Assembly: GCA_019246215.1 (NCBI GenBank)
Contig: JAFAQT010000391.1
Coordinates: 1-33,138 of the forward strand
Direction of reading: 5' to 3'
DNA from: Verrucomicrobiota bacterium
Lineage (GTDB): Bacteria > Verrucomicrobiota > Verrucomicrobiia > Chthoniobacterales > JAFAMB01
Length of the DNA: 33,138 nt
The first letter of the stretch is position 1, and each line of letters begins with the position of its first letter. Made by a program: the position numbers and the translations under genes. Positions 9,763 through 20,511 of the stretch are shown here, piece by piece. The notes beneath the pieces are model-generated. The model did not search any database. It saw nothing but the letters and a program-made list of their open reading frames with translations, and was not told the origin of the DNA.

Positions 9763-9905
9763 TGCACCAAGTCCATAGCACACGAGCACAGGAGTTCATC
9801 GGTTGGCGGGAGTTGCAGGATGGCACAATCAATATGGTCCGGGCGTCCTTGGGAGTTCGCGAATTTTATGAGAACATCGTTTGCCAGCCGTCCGAAGAGT
9901 CCTGA
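9762..9905 (+). CDS. Candidate 47-aa small protein, GTG start overlapping the kinase stop (TAGTG)
   Basis: VHQVHSTRAQEFIGWRELQDGTINMVRASLGVREFYENIVCQPSEES*; exactly in frame to TGA at 9903-9905. Below the length cut-off of the supplied track. Confidence 0.4.
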   Translation: MHQVHSTRAQEFIGWRELQDGTINMVRASLGVREFYENIVCQPSEES

Positions 9906-9930
9906 TTACTGACTCCTGAACTCCTGCCTC

Positions 9931-10974
9931 ATGTCAAGCTGGTTAGCCGAAATCGTTCGATCGGAAGGCGGTCGGATTAGCTTTGAGCGATTTATGGAAC
10001 TTGCGCTTTATCACCCCGTTCACGGCTACTATACTCGGCACATTTCGGCAATCGGCAGGTCGGGTGATTTTTCAACCGCCACAACCATCGGCGACTCACT
10101 GGTGCGCAGCTTGGCCTCCTGGCTGAAAGCGGAAGCCAAACAGCTATCCATGCCGATCGCTCAAGTCATTGAATTGGGAGGAGGAACTGGTCAGCTGGCT
10201 GCAGGAATTCTGCGTTCATTCCCTCCTTGGCAGCGAATTCGGTATCAGATCGTCGAAATTTCAGGAACACTTCGGCGATTCCAGGAAGGAGAATTGCGAG
10301 GAAGATGTGTCCAGTGGACAAATTCCGTCGAGGCAGCTCTGTTAGCCGCTAAAGGTGAAGCCATTTTGATTTCAAATGAGTTTGTGGATGCGTTTCCGTG
10401 CCAGCGATTTGAACAGGGGGAGCGGGGCTGGAAGGAAATTAATCTTGCGCTCGAGGAGGACCTTTGGATGGAAGAGGATTCCGACAACCGCGCGCCTCCC
10501 GCTAGTTCAACCTTTAGCGTCAAATACGCGAACGGTCAGCGCGTCGAGACGCTCCAATCCTATCGAAAATGGCTGACAGATCTGAATCGCCATCTTCGCC
10601 GCGGTACCATGCTCACAATCGATTATGGTGGGTCGCCGGCGGAGATCTATCATCGTAAGCCCGGCGGAACGATACGCGCTTACTTTCGTCATCAGCGAAT
10701 CGAGGGATCGGGGATATATATGCGCGCCGGTCATCAGGATCTCACTTCGGACGTCAACTTTGTCGATCTCAAAGAGTGGGGTGAGCAGCTTGGCTTCGAA
10801 ACGGTTCAACTCGTTTCTCAAGCTGATTTTATTCGCCAGTGGGCCAAACCGCGTTCAGCAACTCAGCCGCTGGCGGACGATTACGTCGCGGAGGAATCCG
10901 GGATGGGCGAAGCATTCAAGGTCCTTCACCAGCGTAAGCTCCTGGATGGCTGGCGAACGCCCACGTATCGGTGA
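9931..10974 (+). CDS. SAM-dependent methyltransferase, MidA/NDUFAF7 (DUF185, COG1565) family
   Basis: ISFERFMELALYHPVHGYYT...GDFSTATTIGDSL and ELGGGTGQLAAGIL are characteristic. Confidence 0.9.
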   Translation: MSSWLAEIVRSEGGRISFERFMELALYHPVHGYYTRHISAIGRSGDFSTATTIGDSLVRSLASWLKAEAKQLSMPIAQVIELGGGTGQLAAGILRSFPPWQRIRYQIVEISGTLRRFQEGELRGRCVQWTNSVEAALLAAKGEAILISNEFVDAFPCQRFEQGERGWKEINLALEEDLWMEEDSDNRAPPASSTFSVKYANGQRVETLQSYRKWLTDLNRHLRRGTMLTIDYGGSPAEIYHRKPGGTIRAYFRHQRIEGSGIYMRAGHQDLTSDVNFVDLKEWGEQLGFETVQLVSQADFIRQWAKPRSATQPLADDYVAEESGMGEAFKVLHQRKLLDGWRTPTYR

Positions 10975-11003
10975 CCTGAACTCTTGACTGCTCTCTTTCT
11001 GCC

Positions 11004-12086
11004 TCAAAGCAGCTTCGGCATGAATTCTTCCTTGGCGGCGATGGCGTGGACAAAATGAGTCAGCAAGGCGACACATCGTTCCACGTCGTTGAGATCGATC
11101 ATTTCCACCGGTGAATGCATATAACGGAGCGGCACCGACAGCAGAGCGCTTGGGATGCCGCCTCTCATGGCGTAAACATGGTCCGTGTCGGTTCCGGTAT
11201 TACGTGAGGAGGCTTCGTGTTGGATTGGAATTCCGAATTCGTTGGCTAATCTGATCAAACGTTTCACTACCTCTGGATGATTTGCCGATCCATGCGTCAC
11301 CGTGGGGCCGTTTCCAAGCTTGATCGAGCCATGTTTGTTCCGATCTATTCCTGGCGAATCTGTAGCGTGCGTGACATCTAGCACGATGGCGACGTTCGGT
11401 TCCAGCCTATAGGAAATCATCTTCATGCCGGATCCTCCGATCTCTTCCTGGACGGCATTCACGGCGAAAATGGTCGCGCCAGGAGGGGGACCATCAGTTC
11501 TCAGCCTTGCCAACACTTGCGAGAGGATGAAACCGCCGATCCGGTTGTCAATCGCTCGTCCAACGATCCGGCCGGAAACAAGCTCTTCGGCGGTATCGGC
11601 GTAGATCGCGGGCTGACCTACGCGTATACCGCGCTCTTCAACTTGCTCTTTGGAACTGGCTCCGACGTCCAGGTACAGCTCATGCACTTCCGGAATCTTG
11701 TCGTTCTCTTTTTCACGAAGATGAATGGCTGTGATTCCCATCACCGCAGGGACCGGCCCTTTTTGTCCCAAGATCCTGAGGCGTTTTCCGCGCGCGATGG
11801 CTCGGTCGGAGCCGCCGATTCGCGTGACATACAGAAAACCATCCTCGCTGATGTTCCGAATCATGAATCCGATCTCATCCGCATGAGCCTCCAGCATGAC
11901 TCGAGCAGATGATCTGTTTCCGGTTACCGTGGCCCACGCGTTGCCGTACGCGTCGTTTTCCATCGAATCCGCGAATGGCCCTATATAATTCATCCAGGTC
12001 CGCTGGCCGTCGGACTCAAATCCAGCCGGGCTCGGAGTATTCAGCAGCGCGAACAGGAATTCCTTCGCTTTGGTGTTCATAAACAC
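11004..12086 (-). CDS. M42 family metallopeptidase (glutamyl aminopeptidase / deblocking aminopeptidase-like)
   Basis: LNTPSPAGFE, EAHADEIGFM, AIDNRIGGF, VQEEIGGSGMK, DVTHATDSPG, NTGTDTD motifs. Confidence 0.92.
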   Translation of the reverse strand: MFMNTKAKEFLFALLNTPSPAGFESDGQRTWMNYIGPFADSMENDAYGNAWATVTGNRSSARVMLEAHADEIGFMIRNISEDGFLYVTRIGGSDRAIARGKRLRILGQKGPVPAVMGITAIHLREKENDKIPEVHELYLDVGASSKEQVEERGIRVGQPAIYADTAEELVSGRIVGRAIDNRIGGFILSQVLARLRTDGPPPGATIFAVNAVQEEIGGSGMKMISYRLEPNVAIVLDVTHATDSPGIDRNKHGSIKLGNGPTVTHGSANHPEVVKRLIRLANEFGIPIQHEASSRNTGTDTDHVYAMRGGIPSALLSVPLRYMHSPVEMIDLNDVERCVALLTHFVHAIAAKEEFMPKLL

Positions 12087-12168
12087 AACGAAATCCAGGA
12101 AATTAACCCGAAAAACAGAAGATATGAATAACCGCGGAACGCGCGGATTTCATCGGATTTCCATTTTG

Positions 12169-13152
12169 CTATTCGTTGGGAAACTGAAGATACAGACGGC
12201 CGGCTCGTCGCCGGCAGAAGACGCTGCGCGGGAGGTTAATTCTAGCGATATCCAGACGGTCGAGCAGGGATCGCACTGCCTCGATTTCGTCGAAGCCGAA
12301 ATCTTTGATGTTCTGGTGACGCAGCCAGCACAGAATGGTCCGTCGTTGGATCACCACCGGCAATTCCCTTAATTCCTTCACGTCAAGTTCCGCCTGGCTC
12401 TCGACCTTGGGAACAAGAGACCTCAAGAACTCGCCTTCGCTGGCTGCGAGCTCAATCGTGCGCAAAAGCGTGCGTTTGACGGGACGCCCCATCAGTCTTT
12501 CGATCTCGGGAATCAAGTCGTGCCGGATGCGATTGCGGACGATTTGCCGACTCAAGTTCGTGGAATCTTCGCGAAACTCAAGGCGGTAAGCTGCCGCGAA
12601 TTCATATATCTCCTCTTTCCAAACCCGAAGCATGGGACGCCGGATCCAGAGATTCCGTGTCCCCACGGTGATCTGAGATTCCGCTTTGATTGCGGCATTG
12701 TCGAGAGATCCGGTTCCGCGGAACAAGTTGAACAGAAATGTCTCCACTTGATCGTCTGCGTGATGCGCCAACAGGAGAGATGAAGTCGAAAAGTTTTCTG
12801 CGGCTCGCGCAAAACACTGAAGCCTTGCTTCGCGAGCCACCATTTCGAGCGAACCGGTTCCGGGCAACTCGGCCAAGGTCTCTATATGGAGTGGGAGCCC
12901 GAGCCGGCGAGTGAACCTGGATACGAAGTTACTATCTTCGAGGCTCTCGGCTCCACGCAGGTTATGATTCAGATGGCATACCACCAAGTCTGGAAAACCG
13001 ATCATCGGCAGCAGATGGAGTAAAACGCGCGAATCGACGCCACCTGAAACGCCCACCAGATGGCGTTCCTGCCTGGGATAGCTCAAAGTCGCCTCCTTCA
13101 CTTGCTCCACCCAAGGGAAACGAGTTGCGATATCTGCCTGGCGCTGCCTCAC
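12169..13152 (-). CDS. tilS: tRNA(Ile)-lysidine synthetase
   Basis: PP-loop VGVSGGVDSRVLLHLL; HNLRGAESLEDSNFV; LLAHHADDQVETFLFNLFRGTG; NLSRQIVRNRIRHDLIPEI. Confidence 0.93.
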   Translation of the reverse strand: MRQRQADIATRFPWVEQVKEATLSYPRQERHLVGVSGGVDSRVLLHLLPMIGFPDLVVCHLNHNLRGAESLEDSNFVSRFTRRLGLPLHIETLAELPGTGSLEMVAREARLQCFARAAENFSTSSLLLAHHADDQVETFLFNLFRGTGSLDNAAIKAESQITVGTRNLWIRRPMLRVWKEEIYEFAAAYRLEFREDSTNLSRQIVRNRIRHDLIPEIERLMGRPVKRTLLRTIELAASEGEFLRSLVPKVESQAELDVKELRELPVVIQRRTILCWLRHQNIKDFGFDEIEAVRSLLDRLDIARINLPRSVFCRRRAGRLYLQFPNE

Positions 13153-13365
13153 AAAAGAGTGTCCTGCAGGCGTTCCTTTATCTCTTCCTCAATCGTCCTC
13201 AGTGTCGTTCTCATCGTCTGTCGTTCATGGTTGTTGGTAAGACTCCGCTGCGATGTGCAAAGGAGCGTGAACGAGGGCACGAATCGATTGCGTTTCCTCA
13301 CTGCAGGAGCACGAGAACGACGACAAGGACGAGAACGATTCAAGAAATGATACAGGCCGGGAGGC

Positions 13366-16206
13366 CTATTTCGGGGACGTGACATCAGTGAGGTTGTGAA
13401 ATACCGCAAAAGGGAATGCATTGAGACTTTTGAGCGGGAGCGTATCCAATCCGGCCTTAATTGTGCGGCCGGTTAACTGATCCACCATTGCCGGTAAAGC
13501 CTTATCAACAAGGAGTTCAGTCTCTTTCCAATCACACCCGCATTCGGCCGTTCCGAGACGTGCCGTGAAGCGCGGCACAATCACCAGGATCATTTGCCTG
13601 TCCAGTTCTCGAGAGAACGCGACACAGCACTCAGCAAATTCACCATTGGCGTAGAATGAGGAATAGCTACCGGTTTCGAATAGGGAAGGCGCCTGCTGCC
13701 GAAGGCGCAGAAGCCGCGAGGTAACCGAGATTTTAATGCGACTATCCTGCCATGTCTTAAAAAGATTCTCGGCGTTTTCATTTTGAATCTTCTCAAGAAG
13801 CTGTGTGCGCAAGGCGAAATCTACGGGGCGGCGATTGTCGGGGTCGACCAGGCTGAAGTCCCATAATTCAGTGCCTTGATAAATATCCGGTACGCCTGGG
13901 ACAGTGAACTTAAGAATTGCTTGAGTGAGCGAATTTAACATTCCATGCCAGGCGATCTTGGCTGCGGTTGGCTCAAATTTGGACCGGAAACCGTGGTCTG
14001 GTCTGAGCAAATGGGCAATAAATTGCCTTACGGCTTCTTCCCAATCTTCGTTTGGCTGAATCCAGCTGCTATTGACCTTGGCTTCTTTGATGGCCTTGAG
14101 CATGTAGCGTTGAATCCGATCCACATACTCTGCGTTGACTTCTTCCATCGAAAGAGGCCAAGTGCCCAAGAGAGTTTGATAGGCCAGATATTCTTCATTC
14201 GCACTGGGGGCTAAGTCGCCTTCTAAATTTTTCTTCCAGACGGCATTCAAATCACGCCATTCATAGATCCACTTTTGCCACTCGTCTGGCATTTCACTTA
14301 GCACGGCCATTCTGGCTCGAGTGTCTTCGCTGCGTTTTGTGTCATGTGTGGTAGAAGCGAGCAGGGAAAGCGGTCTCTCCGCCAATCGTGCACGATTTCT
14401 TTCGTGAAAGCGCTCCAGGCTGATCCCGAACTGTTGTGGGTTTCCTCCGACCTCGTTGAGTGCGGCCAGGCGATTAAAAATATAGAAGGCGGTGTCTTCC
14501 AATCCCTTAGCCATGATTGGGCCGGTGCATTGTTGAAATTTCGAAACAAACTCCAGCCGCAATCGCTGAGCCTCGCCGTCGGAGTCGTCGAGTTTTTCGA
14601 GAAGGAGAATATCTCGCAGAAAATCGAAAATAGAAGTGTCGATTGAAGCATTACGGCGTTTTGCCGCCCGCACGGCGCGAAGGATGACCTGCCGATCCGC
14701 CTCTGAAACTCCATTCTCAGCGCTGATGTAGGTCCGATAGACCGGAAAACATGCGACCAACTCGCGGACCACAGTCCTTAAGGAATCCAGCGTGAAGTCC
14801 CGATGTAATCGGTCCCCTTCAGAGACGTCGCTCAACATATGGCCAAGCGACTCGATATCGCTGGCCAGAGAAACATCCATAACAAGCTTCTTTTTTTCGT
14901 AGATTAGCGATTCAAAGTGAACATGGCGTTCGATGAACTCTCGGTAGATCTTTGAGAACTTTTCTCCGTTCCTAGAATCCACCAGGAGCTGCGTGATTTC
15001 CGCGGTGAAATCATAGCCGGTCGTTCCGTAAACCGGCCAGTCGCTCCGTAGCTTTTCGTTATCGGAAAAAATTTTTTCTACGATCAGATAAAGGCCGAGC
15101 CCCGGCTCGGCAGAATCGCCATCGACCATTTCAGCGAACCGGCGTTGCAATGAGATAAGATATCGTTTCGGATCCCGTAGACCATCGACGTGATCGATGC
15201 GCAAACCCGTAATGCTGCGCTTTTCCAGCAGTTCGAAAAGGAACTTGTGGATCGTGTCGAAAACAATCGGATTTTCAACCCGAATCGCAGCGAGGTCGTT
15301 GACGTCAAAAAAGCGCCTGTAGTTAATCTCTTCGGCGGCAACCTTCCAGTAGCTCAAGCGGTAGGCCTGCGCGTCGAGGAGTCGGTCAAGTTGATCGAAG
15401 GAATGGGGATTACCAACCTGACCCTCGATATGTCTGATCGCGAGTTGAATTGCTTCCTCAACTTGCGGGCACTCTCTGCAGAGCCGGAAGATGCGCCGCT
15501 TGACGACTTCCTTCTCTCTGGCCCTTTCCCGAATCTTCTCCTCGTCCGTGTTTGTCCGCGGCGGGAGATATTCCAGCGCCGTAAGAATGCTCTCAAGGTC
15601 AAGAAACATCTCCTCATCCGAATATTGGCCTAACTTCTCCAGAGCGATTCGAAGCAAAAAATGGTACGTGCGCGGGTTCAGCGGAAAAACCCAGTCAAAA
15701 TAGTTCAGGTAAAAGGCTCCTTCCTTGAATTGGAGATGAAATTCGCCACGCTCAAGAACTCTGCCGTACTGGTCGCCGAGAACCGGAAGCAAAACTTTGT
15801 TGCGAAGTGCCTCTTTAAGCGGATCCCAGTCGATGTCGAAGAATTGAGCAAACCTTGAGCTGGGACCGTTCTCCAGGACGTCCATCCACCACTCGTTCTG
15901 TGGATCAATGATTCCCATGTGGTTGGGAACAAAATCGGCAACTTGACCCATGTCGTGCTCCTTCAGGCAGTCGACCATGATGTCGAAATCTTCTCGCGAA
16001 CCGATCGGCGGATGCAATTCGTTGTGATTGCTGACGTCGTACCCGTGATCGCTCTCTGGGCGCGAGCGAAAGAACGGTGAACTGTAGATATCGCTGATCC
16101 CGAGTTTCTTAAGGTAAGGGATAATTCCAGTCGCGTCTTTGAACCGGAAATGTCGATTGAATTGCAAGCGATAGGTTGATATTGGTATGCGGGGTGCGGG
16201 TGCCAT
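13366..16206 (-). CDS. treY: Malto-oligosyltrehalose synthase
   Basis: [107 protein letters not shown]. Confidence 0.96.
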   Translation of the reverse strand: MAPAPRIPISTYRLQFNRHFRFKDATGIIPYLKKLGISDIYSSPFFRSRPESDHGYDVSNHNELHPPIGSREDFDIMVDCLKEHDMGQVADFVPNHMGIIDPQNEWWMDVLENGPSSRFAQFFDIDWDPLKEALRNKVLLPVLGDQYGRVLERGEFHLQFKEGAFYLNYFDWVFPLNPRTYHFLLRIALEKLGQYSDEEMFLDLESILTALEYLPPRTNTDEEKIRERAREKEVVKRRIFRLCRECPQVEEAIQLAIRHIEGQVGNPHSFDQLDRLLDAQAYRLSYWKVAAEEINYRRFFDVNDLAAIRVENPIVFDTIHKFLFELLEKRSITGLRIDHVDGLRDPKRYLISLQRRFAEMVDGDSAEPGLGLYLIVEKIFSDNEKLRSDWPVYGTTGYDFTAEITQLLVDSRNGEKFSKIYREFIERHVHFESLIYEKKKLVMDVSLASDIESLGHMLSDVSEGDRLHRDFTLDSLRTVVRELVACFPVYRTYISAENGVSEADRQVILRAVRAAKRRNASIDTSIFDFLRDILLLEKLDDSDGEAQRLRLEFVSKFQQCTGPIMAKGLEDTAFYIFNRLAALNEVGGNPQQFGISLERFHERNRARLAERPLSLLASTTHDTKRSEDTRARMAVLSEMPDEWQKWIYEWRDLNAVWKKNLEGDLAPSANEEYLAYQTLLGTWPLSMEEVNAEYVDRIQRYMLKAIKEAKVNSSWIQPNEDWEEAVRQFIAHLLRPDHGFRSKFEPTAAKIAWHGMLNSLTQAILKFTVPGVPDIYQGTELWDFSLVDPDNRRPVDFALRTQLLEKIQNENAENLFKTWQDSRIKISVTSRLLRLRQQAPSLFETGSYSSFYANGEFAECCVAFSRELDRQMILVIVPRFTARLGTAECGCDWKETELLVDKALPAMVDQLTGRTIKAGLDTLPLKSLNAFPFAVFHNLTDVTSPK

Positions 16207-16250
16207 TCCTCATTTCTCCTCTCACTGGTCGCAATTGTGCGGGGTGCGCC

Positions 16251-18113
16251 TTATGTATTCTGGTCGTCCTCTTCGCAGAACACGATCAACTCCGGTCCGG
16301 TCAGCACGATTTTGTTTCCGGAGCGGTCAAAGCGTGCCTTTTCTTTCCCACCGTACATCGGATCGTTCGTTGAAATCACGAATTCCCAGCTCCGACCTTT
16401 TGCGAGCCGCAGCAGGTCATTGTTTAGCTCTATAATACTCTCAGTTTCCAAAATTTGGGCCACCACAAGGATGTCGCCGGCGCTTTTCCGTCGATAGCGA
16501 ATAGCAATCGCGCTGCGCGAAACTCGATCGACTTGCCAGTGACCGCGGCGACGGTCCTCTAGGTTGGCTTGGCGAAAGCGCAGAAAATCCCGGTAAAGCT
16601 GAAGCGTCCCCCGATGAGGTTGCCGCTCCAGTTCTGTCCAGTCCAATCTTGAGGATGCGAATGTGGTCAGCGCTTGGGGATCAGGGATGAGGGCGCGATT
16701 TGCCGGATCCCGAAAATCCAAAAAATCAGCAAATTCTTTGCGTCGTCCTTCCGTCACGCCTTTGCCCAATTCATCGTGATGGTCCGTGAAATAAAGAAAA
16801 GGGCTTGAGGCTGCCCATTCCTGGCCCATGAAAAACATCGGTGTGTATGGGTCGAGGATCAGAACCGCCGATGCAGCCCGGTAGGCTGCGGGTGCGATCG
16901 AGTGATTCAGCCGCTCGCCGAACGCGCGGTTGCCGACCTGGTCGTGGTTCGAGATGCAGTGGACAAAATGCTCGGGTTCAAGGTCTGCGCCTCGGGTGCC
17001 GCGCGGAATCCCATCTTTCTGTAACTCACCGGTAAACAACCAGCCTTCCCGCACGGTTTTCACCAACTCCTCCATTGTACCTTTGAAGTAGCCCATGTAT
17101 CCCTCGTTTTCGTTAGTCATTTGAACGCGAACCACATGATGGAAGTCATCGGCCCACACTGCGTCGCATCCGTATCCGCCCAGATCGCGCGGAAGTACCA
17201 GCTTGCGGTCGTTTCTGGGATCCTCGCAAATCGCCAAGGCGCCAAGTGCCTGAATTCGTTCAGTGATCTCCTGAATGAGGTGCTTTGGAGAATCGTCCGG
17301 GATGGCATGTGTCGCGTCCAGCCGAAAGCCGTCGACGTGGAATTCTTTGATCCAATAGAGAGGATTTTCCGCGAAATGTTGCCGGACAGGTGCTGCGTCG
17401 GGCCCATCTAAATTGAACGCTGAGCCCCAAGGGGTGTCATGCGCAGCGTTGAAATAGCGATCGGAATAGACACCCATGTAGTTTCCATCGGGTCCGAGAT
17501 GGTTGTAGACCACATCGAGGATGACAGCCAGACCCGCCTCATGCGCGGCATTTACGAGGGTCCTTAGGTCATCCGGTTTTCCGTACGCTCTAGACGGGGC
17601 ATAAAGGGACACGCAGTCATAGCCCCAGTTCCTGTTGCCGGCGAAGTCAGCAATCGGCATTAGTTCAATGACATTCACTCCGATTCCTTTCAAGTGTTCG
17701 AACCGCTCGGCAATCGCCGTGAACGTGCCCTCCTGGGTGAAAGTGCCGACGTGCAACTCGTAAATGATCAATTCATGAAGACCGGGCGCCTTCCACTCAG
17801 AATCCGTCCAAGGAAATGAATGTCCATCGATGACTTGCGAAGGTCCGTGGACGCCGTACGGTTGAAATCGGGACGCAAGATCAGGAACCAACACACCGTC
17901 GAGCCGAAACTTGTACAGGGTTCCGGGAGAAGATAAGTAGTCGACGGCACTGTAATAGCCGGTCGCTTCCCGTTCCATAGGGAGTTCTCGCGCAACGCTC
18001 TGAGGATCGCCGAACAGGGAGACGGAAACATTTTTCTTTTGTGTTGCCCAAGTCCGAAACGACACGCCATATCCCTCGAGTTCTGCGCCTTGAGAGACCA
18101 GTCTATTTTTCAT
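16251..18113 (-). CDS. treZ: Malto-oligosyltrehalose trehalohydrolase
   Basis: GH13 with N-terminal early-set domain; IYELHVGTFTQEGTF, VNVIELMPIADFAGNRNWGYDCVSLYAPSRAYG, VDGFRLDATHAI, QEWAASSPFLYFTDHHDELG. Confidence 0.95.
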   Translation of the reverse strand: MKNRLVSQGAELEGYGVSFRTWATQKKNVSVSLFGDPQSVARELPMEREATGYYSAVDYLSSPGTLYKFRLDGVLVPDLASRFQPYGVHGPSQVIDGHSFPWTDSEWKAPGLHELIIYELHVGTFTQEGTFTAIAERFEHLKGIGVNVIELMPIADFAGNRNWGYDCVSLYAPSRAYGKPDDLRTLVNAAHEAGLAVILDVVYNHLGPDGNYMGVYSDRYFNAAHDTPWGSAFNLDGPDAAPVRQHFAENPLYWIKEFHVDGFRLDATHAIPDDSPKHLIQEITERIQALGALAICEDPRNDRKLVLPRDLGGYGCDAVWADDFHHVVRVQMTNENEGYMGYFKGTMEELVKTVREGWLFTGELQKDGIPRGTRGADLEPEHFVHCISNHDQVGNRAFGERLNHSIAPAAYRAASAVLILDPYTPMFFMGQEWAASSPFLYFTDHHDELGKGVTEGRRKEFADFLDFRDPANRALIPDPQALTTFASSRLDWTELERQPHRGTLQLYRDFLRFRQANLEDRRRGHWQVDRVSRSAIAIRYRRKSAGDILVVAQILETESIIELNNDLLRLAKGRSWEFVISTNDPMYGGKEKARFDRSGNKIVLTGPELIVFCEEDDQNT

Positions 18114-20340
18114 CGCTTGTGCTTTCTGTGGTTTGAGTTGGAACTTTGGTGGGCGATTTTCCGATTTTGGTTGTCCATGACGCTTCCCGGGCGAACCGCT
18201 CTTCTCCTGCGGAAAGTCTTAACAGGAAGAGACTTCTATCGGTTAATTCCACTTCGTCGCCCGCCGAGATAATCTTCTGATTTCTAACAAAGCCGCGTTC
18301 ATTGTTAGTATCTATTATCAGTTCCCACCGGATTTCTTCGCGGCCGGGGAGGATAAATGTGAGTGATTCGTAGTGTGCGTTGCATAGCAAAAGGAAAGTA
18401 TCATCCCGGATTGATTCTCCTTTTGAATCGCGGACGTCGTTAGTCGAACCACTGACCAGCACGCCAAGACATTTCGCAAACCCGTTTTTCCAATCCTGTT
18501 CGTTCATCTCCGCGCCACTCGGGGTGAACCACACGATATCTCTCACTTCCAAACCGCGAACCCTTCTTACCTTGAAATATTTTGGACGTCGCAGGACCGG
18601 GTGTTCTTTCCGGAACCGGATCAATTTTTTCGTGAAATCAAATAAATCCTTTGTCTGGTCCTCCCAATCCCAGTGGAACCAATTGAGCTCATTGTCCTGA
18701 CAATAGGTATTGTTATTTCCAAGCTGTGTTCGGCCGAATTCGTCTCCTGCGTTGAGCATTGGGACGCCTTGCGAAAGCAATAAGGTTGCCAGGAAATTTC
18801 GACGCTGGCGCCTGCGAAGTCGATTCACTTCGGGATCATCTGTCGGGCCCTCCGCGCCACTATTCCAAGAGTTGTTATTGTTGTCGCCATCCCGATTCCC
18901 TTCGCCGTTCGCCTCATTGTGTTTGTCGTTGTAGGAAACCAGGTCGTTCAGAGTGAATCCGTCGTGCGAAGTAACAAAGTTGATACTGGCGTACGGTCTC
19001 TTGCCGTGGTGCTCGTAGAGATCCGGGCTACCCGTCAGTCGATAAGCGAACTCGGCGATCGTATCGTCATCTCCTTTCCAATAACGGCGGATGCAATCCC
19101 GGTATTTACCGTTCCACTCGGACCAGGGTGCCGGAAAGTTACCGACCATGTAGCCTCCCTCACCGACATCCCAGGGCTCTGCGATCAGCTTTACTTGAGA
19201 CAAAATTGGATCCTGCAGCAAGATGTCAAAAAAGGTCGCGCTTCGATCCACAAAATGCTCTTCACGGCCGAGCGTCGACGCCAGATCAAAACGAAATCCG
19301 TCCACGCGCATTTCGGTCACCCAATAGCGAAGACTATCTAAAATGAGCTGCAGAACCCTTGGGTTCAGCGTGTTTGGCGTATTGCCGCATCCCGTGTAAT
19401 CCATGTAAAAGCGTCGATCATTTGCCACCAGCCGGTAGTACGCTGCGTTATCGACACTTTTGAACGAGATTGTCGGGCCCAAATGATTCCCCTCCGCAGT
19501 ATGATTGTACACAACGTCGATGATGACTTCGAGCCCTGCCCGGTGCAATTCCCGCACCATTTCTTTGAATTCGGTGACCTGGCCGCCTTGGTTCCCCTTA
19601 CTTGAATAGCTGCTCTCAGGAGCAAAAAATCCGATTGAATTGTATCCCCAGTAGTTGCTGAGGCCTCGGTCTACCAGAAAACCATCGTCCACATGTTCGT
19701 GCACCGGAAGAAGCTCTATTGCGGTTACTCCCAGTTCTTTGAAATATTTGATCGCTGCAGGCGAGCCCAGCGCAGCGTACGTTCCTCGGATCTCCTCCGG
19801 TATCTTTTCCCAGAGTTTGCTGAACCCGACGACATGAACTTCATAGATGATTGACTGGTGCAAAGGAGTGTTTGGGCGCTGGTCTCTGCCCCAGGCAAAG
19901 GAGGTGTCGACCACGACTGATTTTGGGATCTTGCCGGCGTTATCCCTGTAATCGCGTTTCAGATCTTCGCCGGGGTCACCCAGTGGGTAGGCGAACATTT
20001 CAGGACCCCATTGAATCTTGCCTGCGATCGCTTTGGCGTATGGATCTATGAGTACCTTGGAAGCGTTGAATCGGTTACCGTGGTGAGGCTCATAGGGCCC
20101 ATAGACCCTGTACCCGTACAGCTGACCGGGCCGGAGCTCAGGCAGAAAGACGTGCCAGACATGATCGGTGCATTCGGTCATCCGAACTCTGATTGTCTCA
20201 TGGTCTGAATCTGGGCGATCGAACAAACAGAGGTCGACGCCTGTGCAACTTTCTGAATAGACAGCGAAGTTCACGCCCTCAGCGGTCCAAGTAGCGCCCA
20301 TTGGATAGGGTGTTCCGGTCCATACCCTTACTTTGTTCAT
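18103..20340 (-). CDS. glgX: Glycogen debranching enzyme (GlgX/TreX, isoamylase-type GH13)
   Basis: YGYRVYGPYEPHHGNRFNASKVLIDPYAKA, YNHTAEGNHLGPTISF, VDGFRFDLASTLGR, GDEFGRTQLGNNNTYCQDNELNW. Overlaps treZ by 11 bp. Confidence 0.95.
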   Translation of the reverse strand: MNKVRVWTGTPYPMGATWTAEGVNFAVYSESCTGVDLCLFDRPDSDHETIRVRMTECTDHVWHVFLPELRPGQLYGYRVYGPYEPHHGNRFNASKVLIDPYAKAIAGKIQWGPEMFAYPLGDPGEDLKRDYRDNAGKIPKSVVVDTSFAWGRDQRPNTPLHQSIIYEVHVVGFSKLWEKIPEEIRGTYAALGSPAAIKYFKELGVTAIELLPVHEHVDDGFLVDRGLSNYWGYNSIGFFAPESSYSSKGNQGGQVTEFKEMVRELHRAGLEVIIDVVYNHTAEGNHLGPTISFKSVDNAAYYRLVANDRRFYMDYTGCGNTPNTLNPRVLQLILDSLRYWVTEMRVDGFRFDLASTLGREEHFVDRSATFFDILLQDPILSQVKLIAEPWDVGEGGYMVGNFPAPWSEWNGKYRDCIRRYWKGDDDTIAEFAYRLTGSPDLYEHHGKRPYASINFVTSHDGFTLNDLVSYNDKHNEANGEGNRDGDNNNNSWNSGAEGPTDDPEVNRLRRRQRRNFLATLLLSQGVPMLNAGDEFGRTQLGNNNTYCQDNELNWFHWDWEDQTKDLFDFTKKLIRFRKEHPVLRRPKYFKVRRVRGLEVRDIVWFTPSGAEMNEQDWKNGFAKCLGVLVSGSTNDVRDSKGESIRDDTFLLLCNAHYESLTFILPGREEIRWELIIDTNNERGFVRNQKIISAGDEVELTDRSLFLLRLSAGEERFAREASWTTKIGKSPTKVPTQTTESTSDEK

Positions 20341-20451
20341 ATTGGTGGTAAACCCCTACCGCGGATCGGTTTTTTGTCGAATACGAACTGCCACCCCTCT
20401 CAACTTGGGTAACGCCGAAGGACCGAGGCAGCAGGGCGATATCGGTGAGAA

Positions 20452-20479
20452 GGCGAAACGCGCGATTTCGCTTTTCGCC
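20452..20479 (+). repeat. Overlapping hairpin potential GGCGAAACGCGCGATTTCGCTTTTCGCC
   Basis: GCGAAA (20453-20458) can pair with TTTCGC at 20466-20471 or with TTTCGC(C) at 20473-20479; mutually exclusive pairings. Confidence 0.5.
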
Positions 20480-20490
20480 AATTTTGGTAC

Positions 20491-20505
20491 ATTCGGCTGC
20501 CGAAT
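20491..20505. promoter_or_regulatory. Perfect inverted repeat ATTCGGC-T-GCCGAAT directly upstream of the glycosyltransferase start
   Basis: Read directly; ends 6 bp before ATG at 20512. Confidence 0.5.
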
Positions 20506-20511
20506 AGAACG

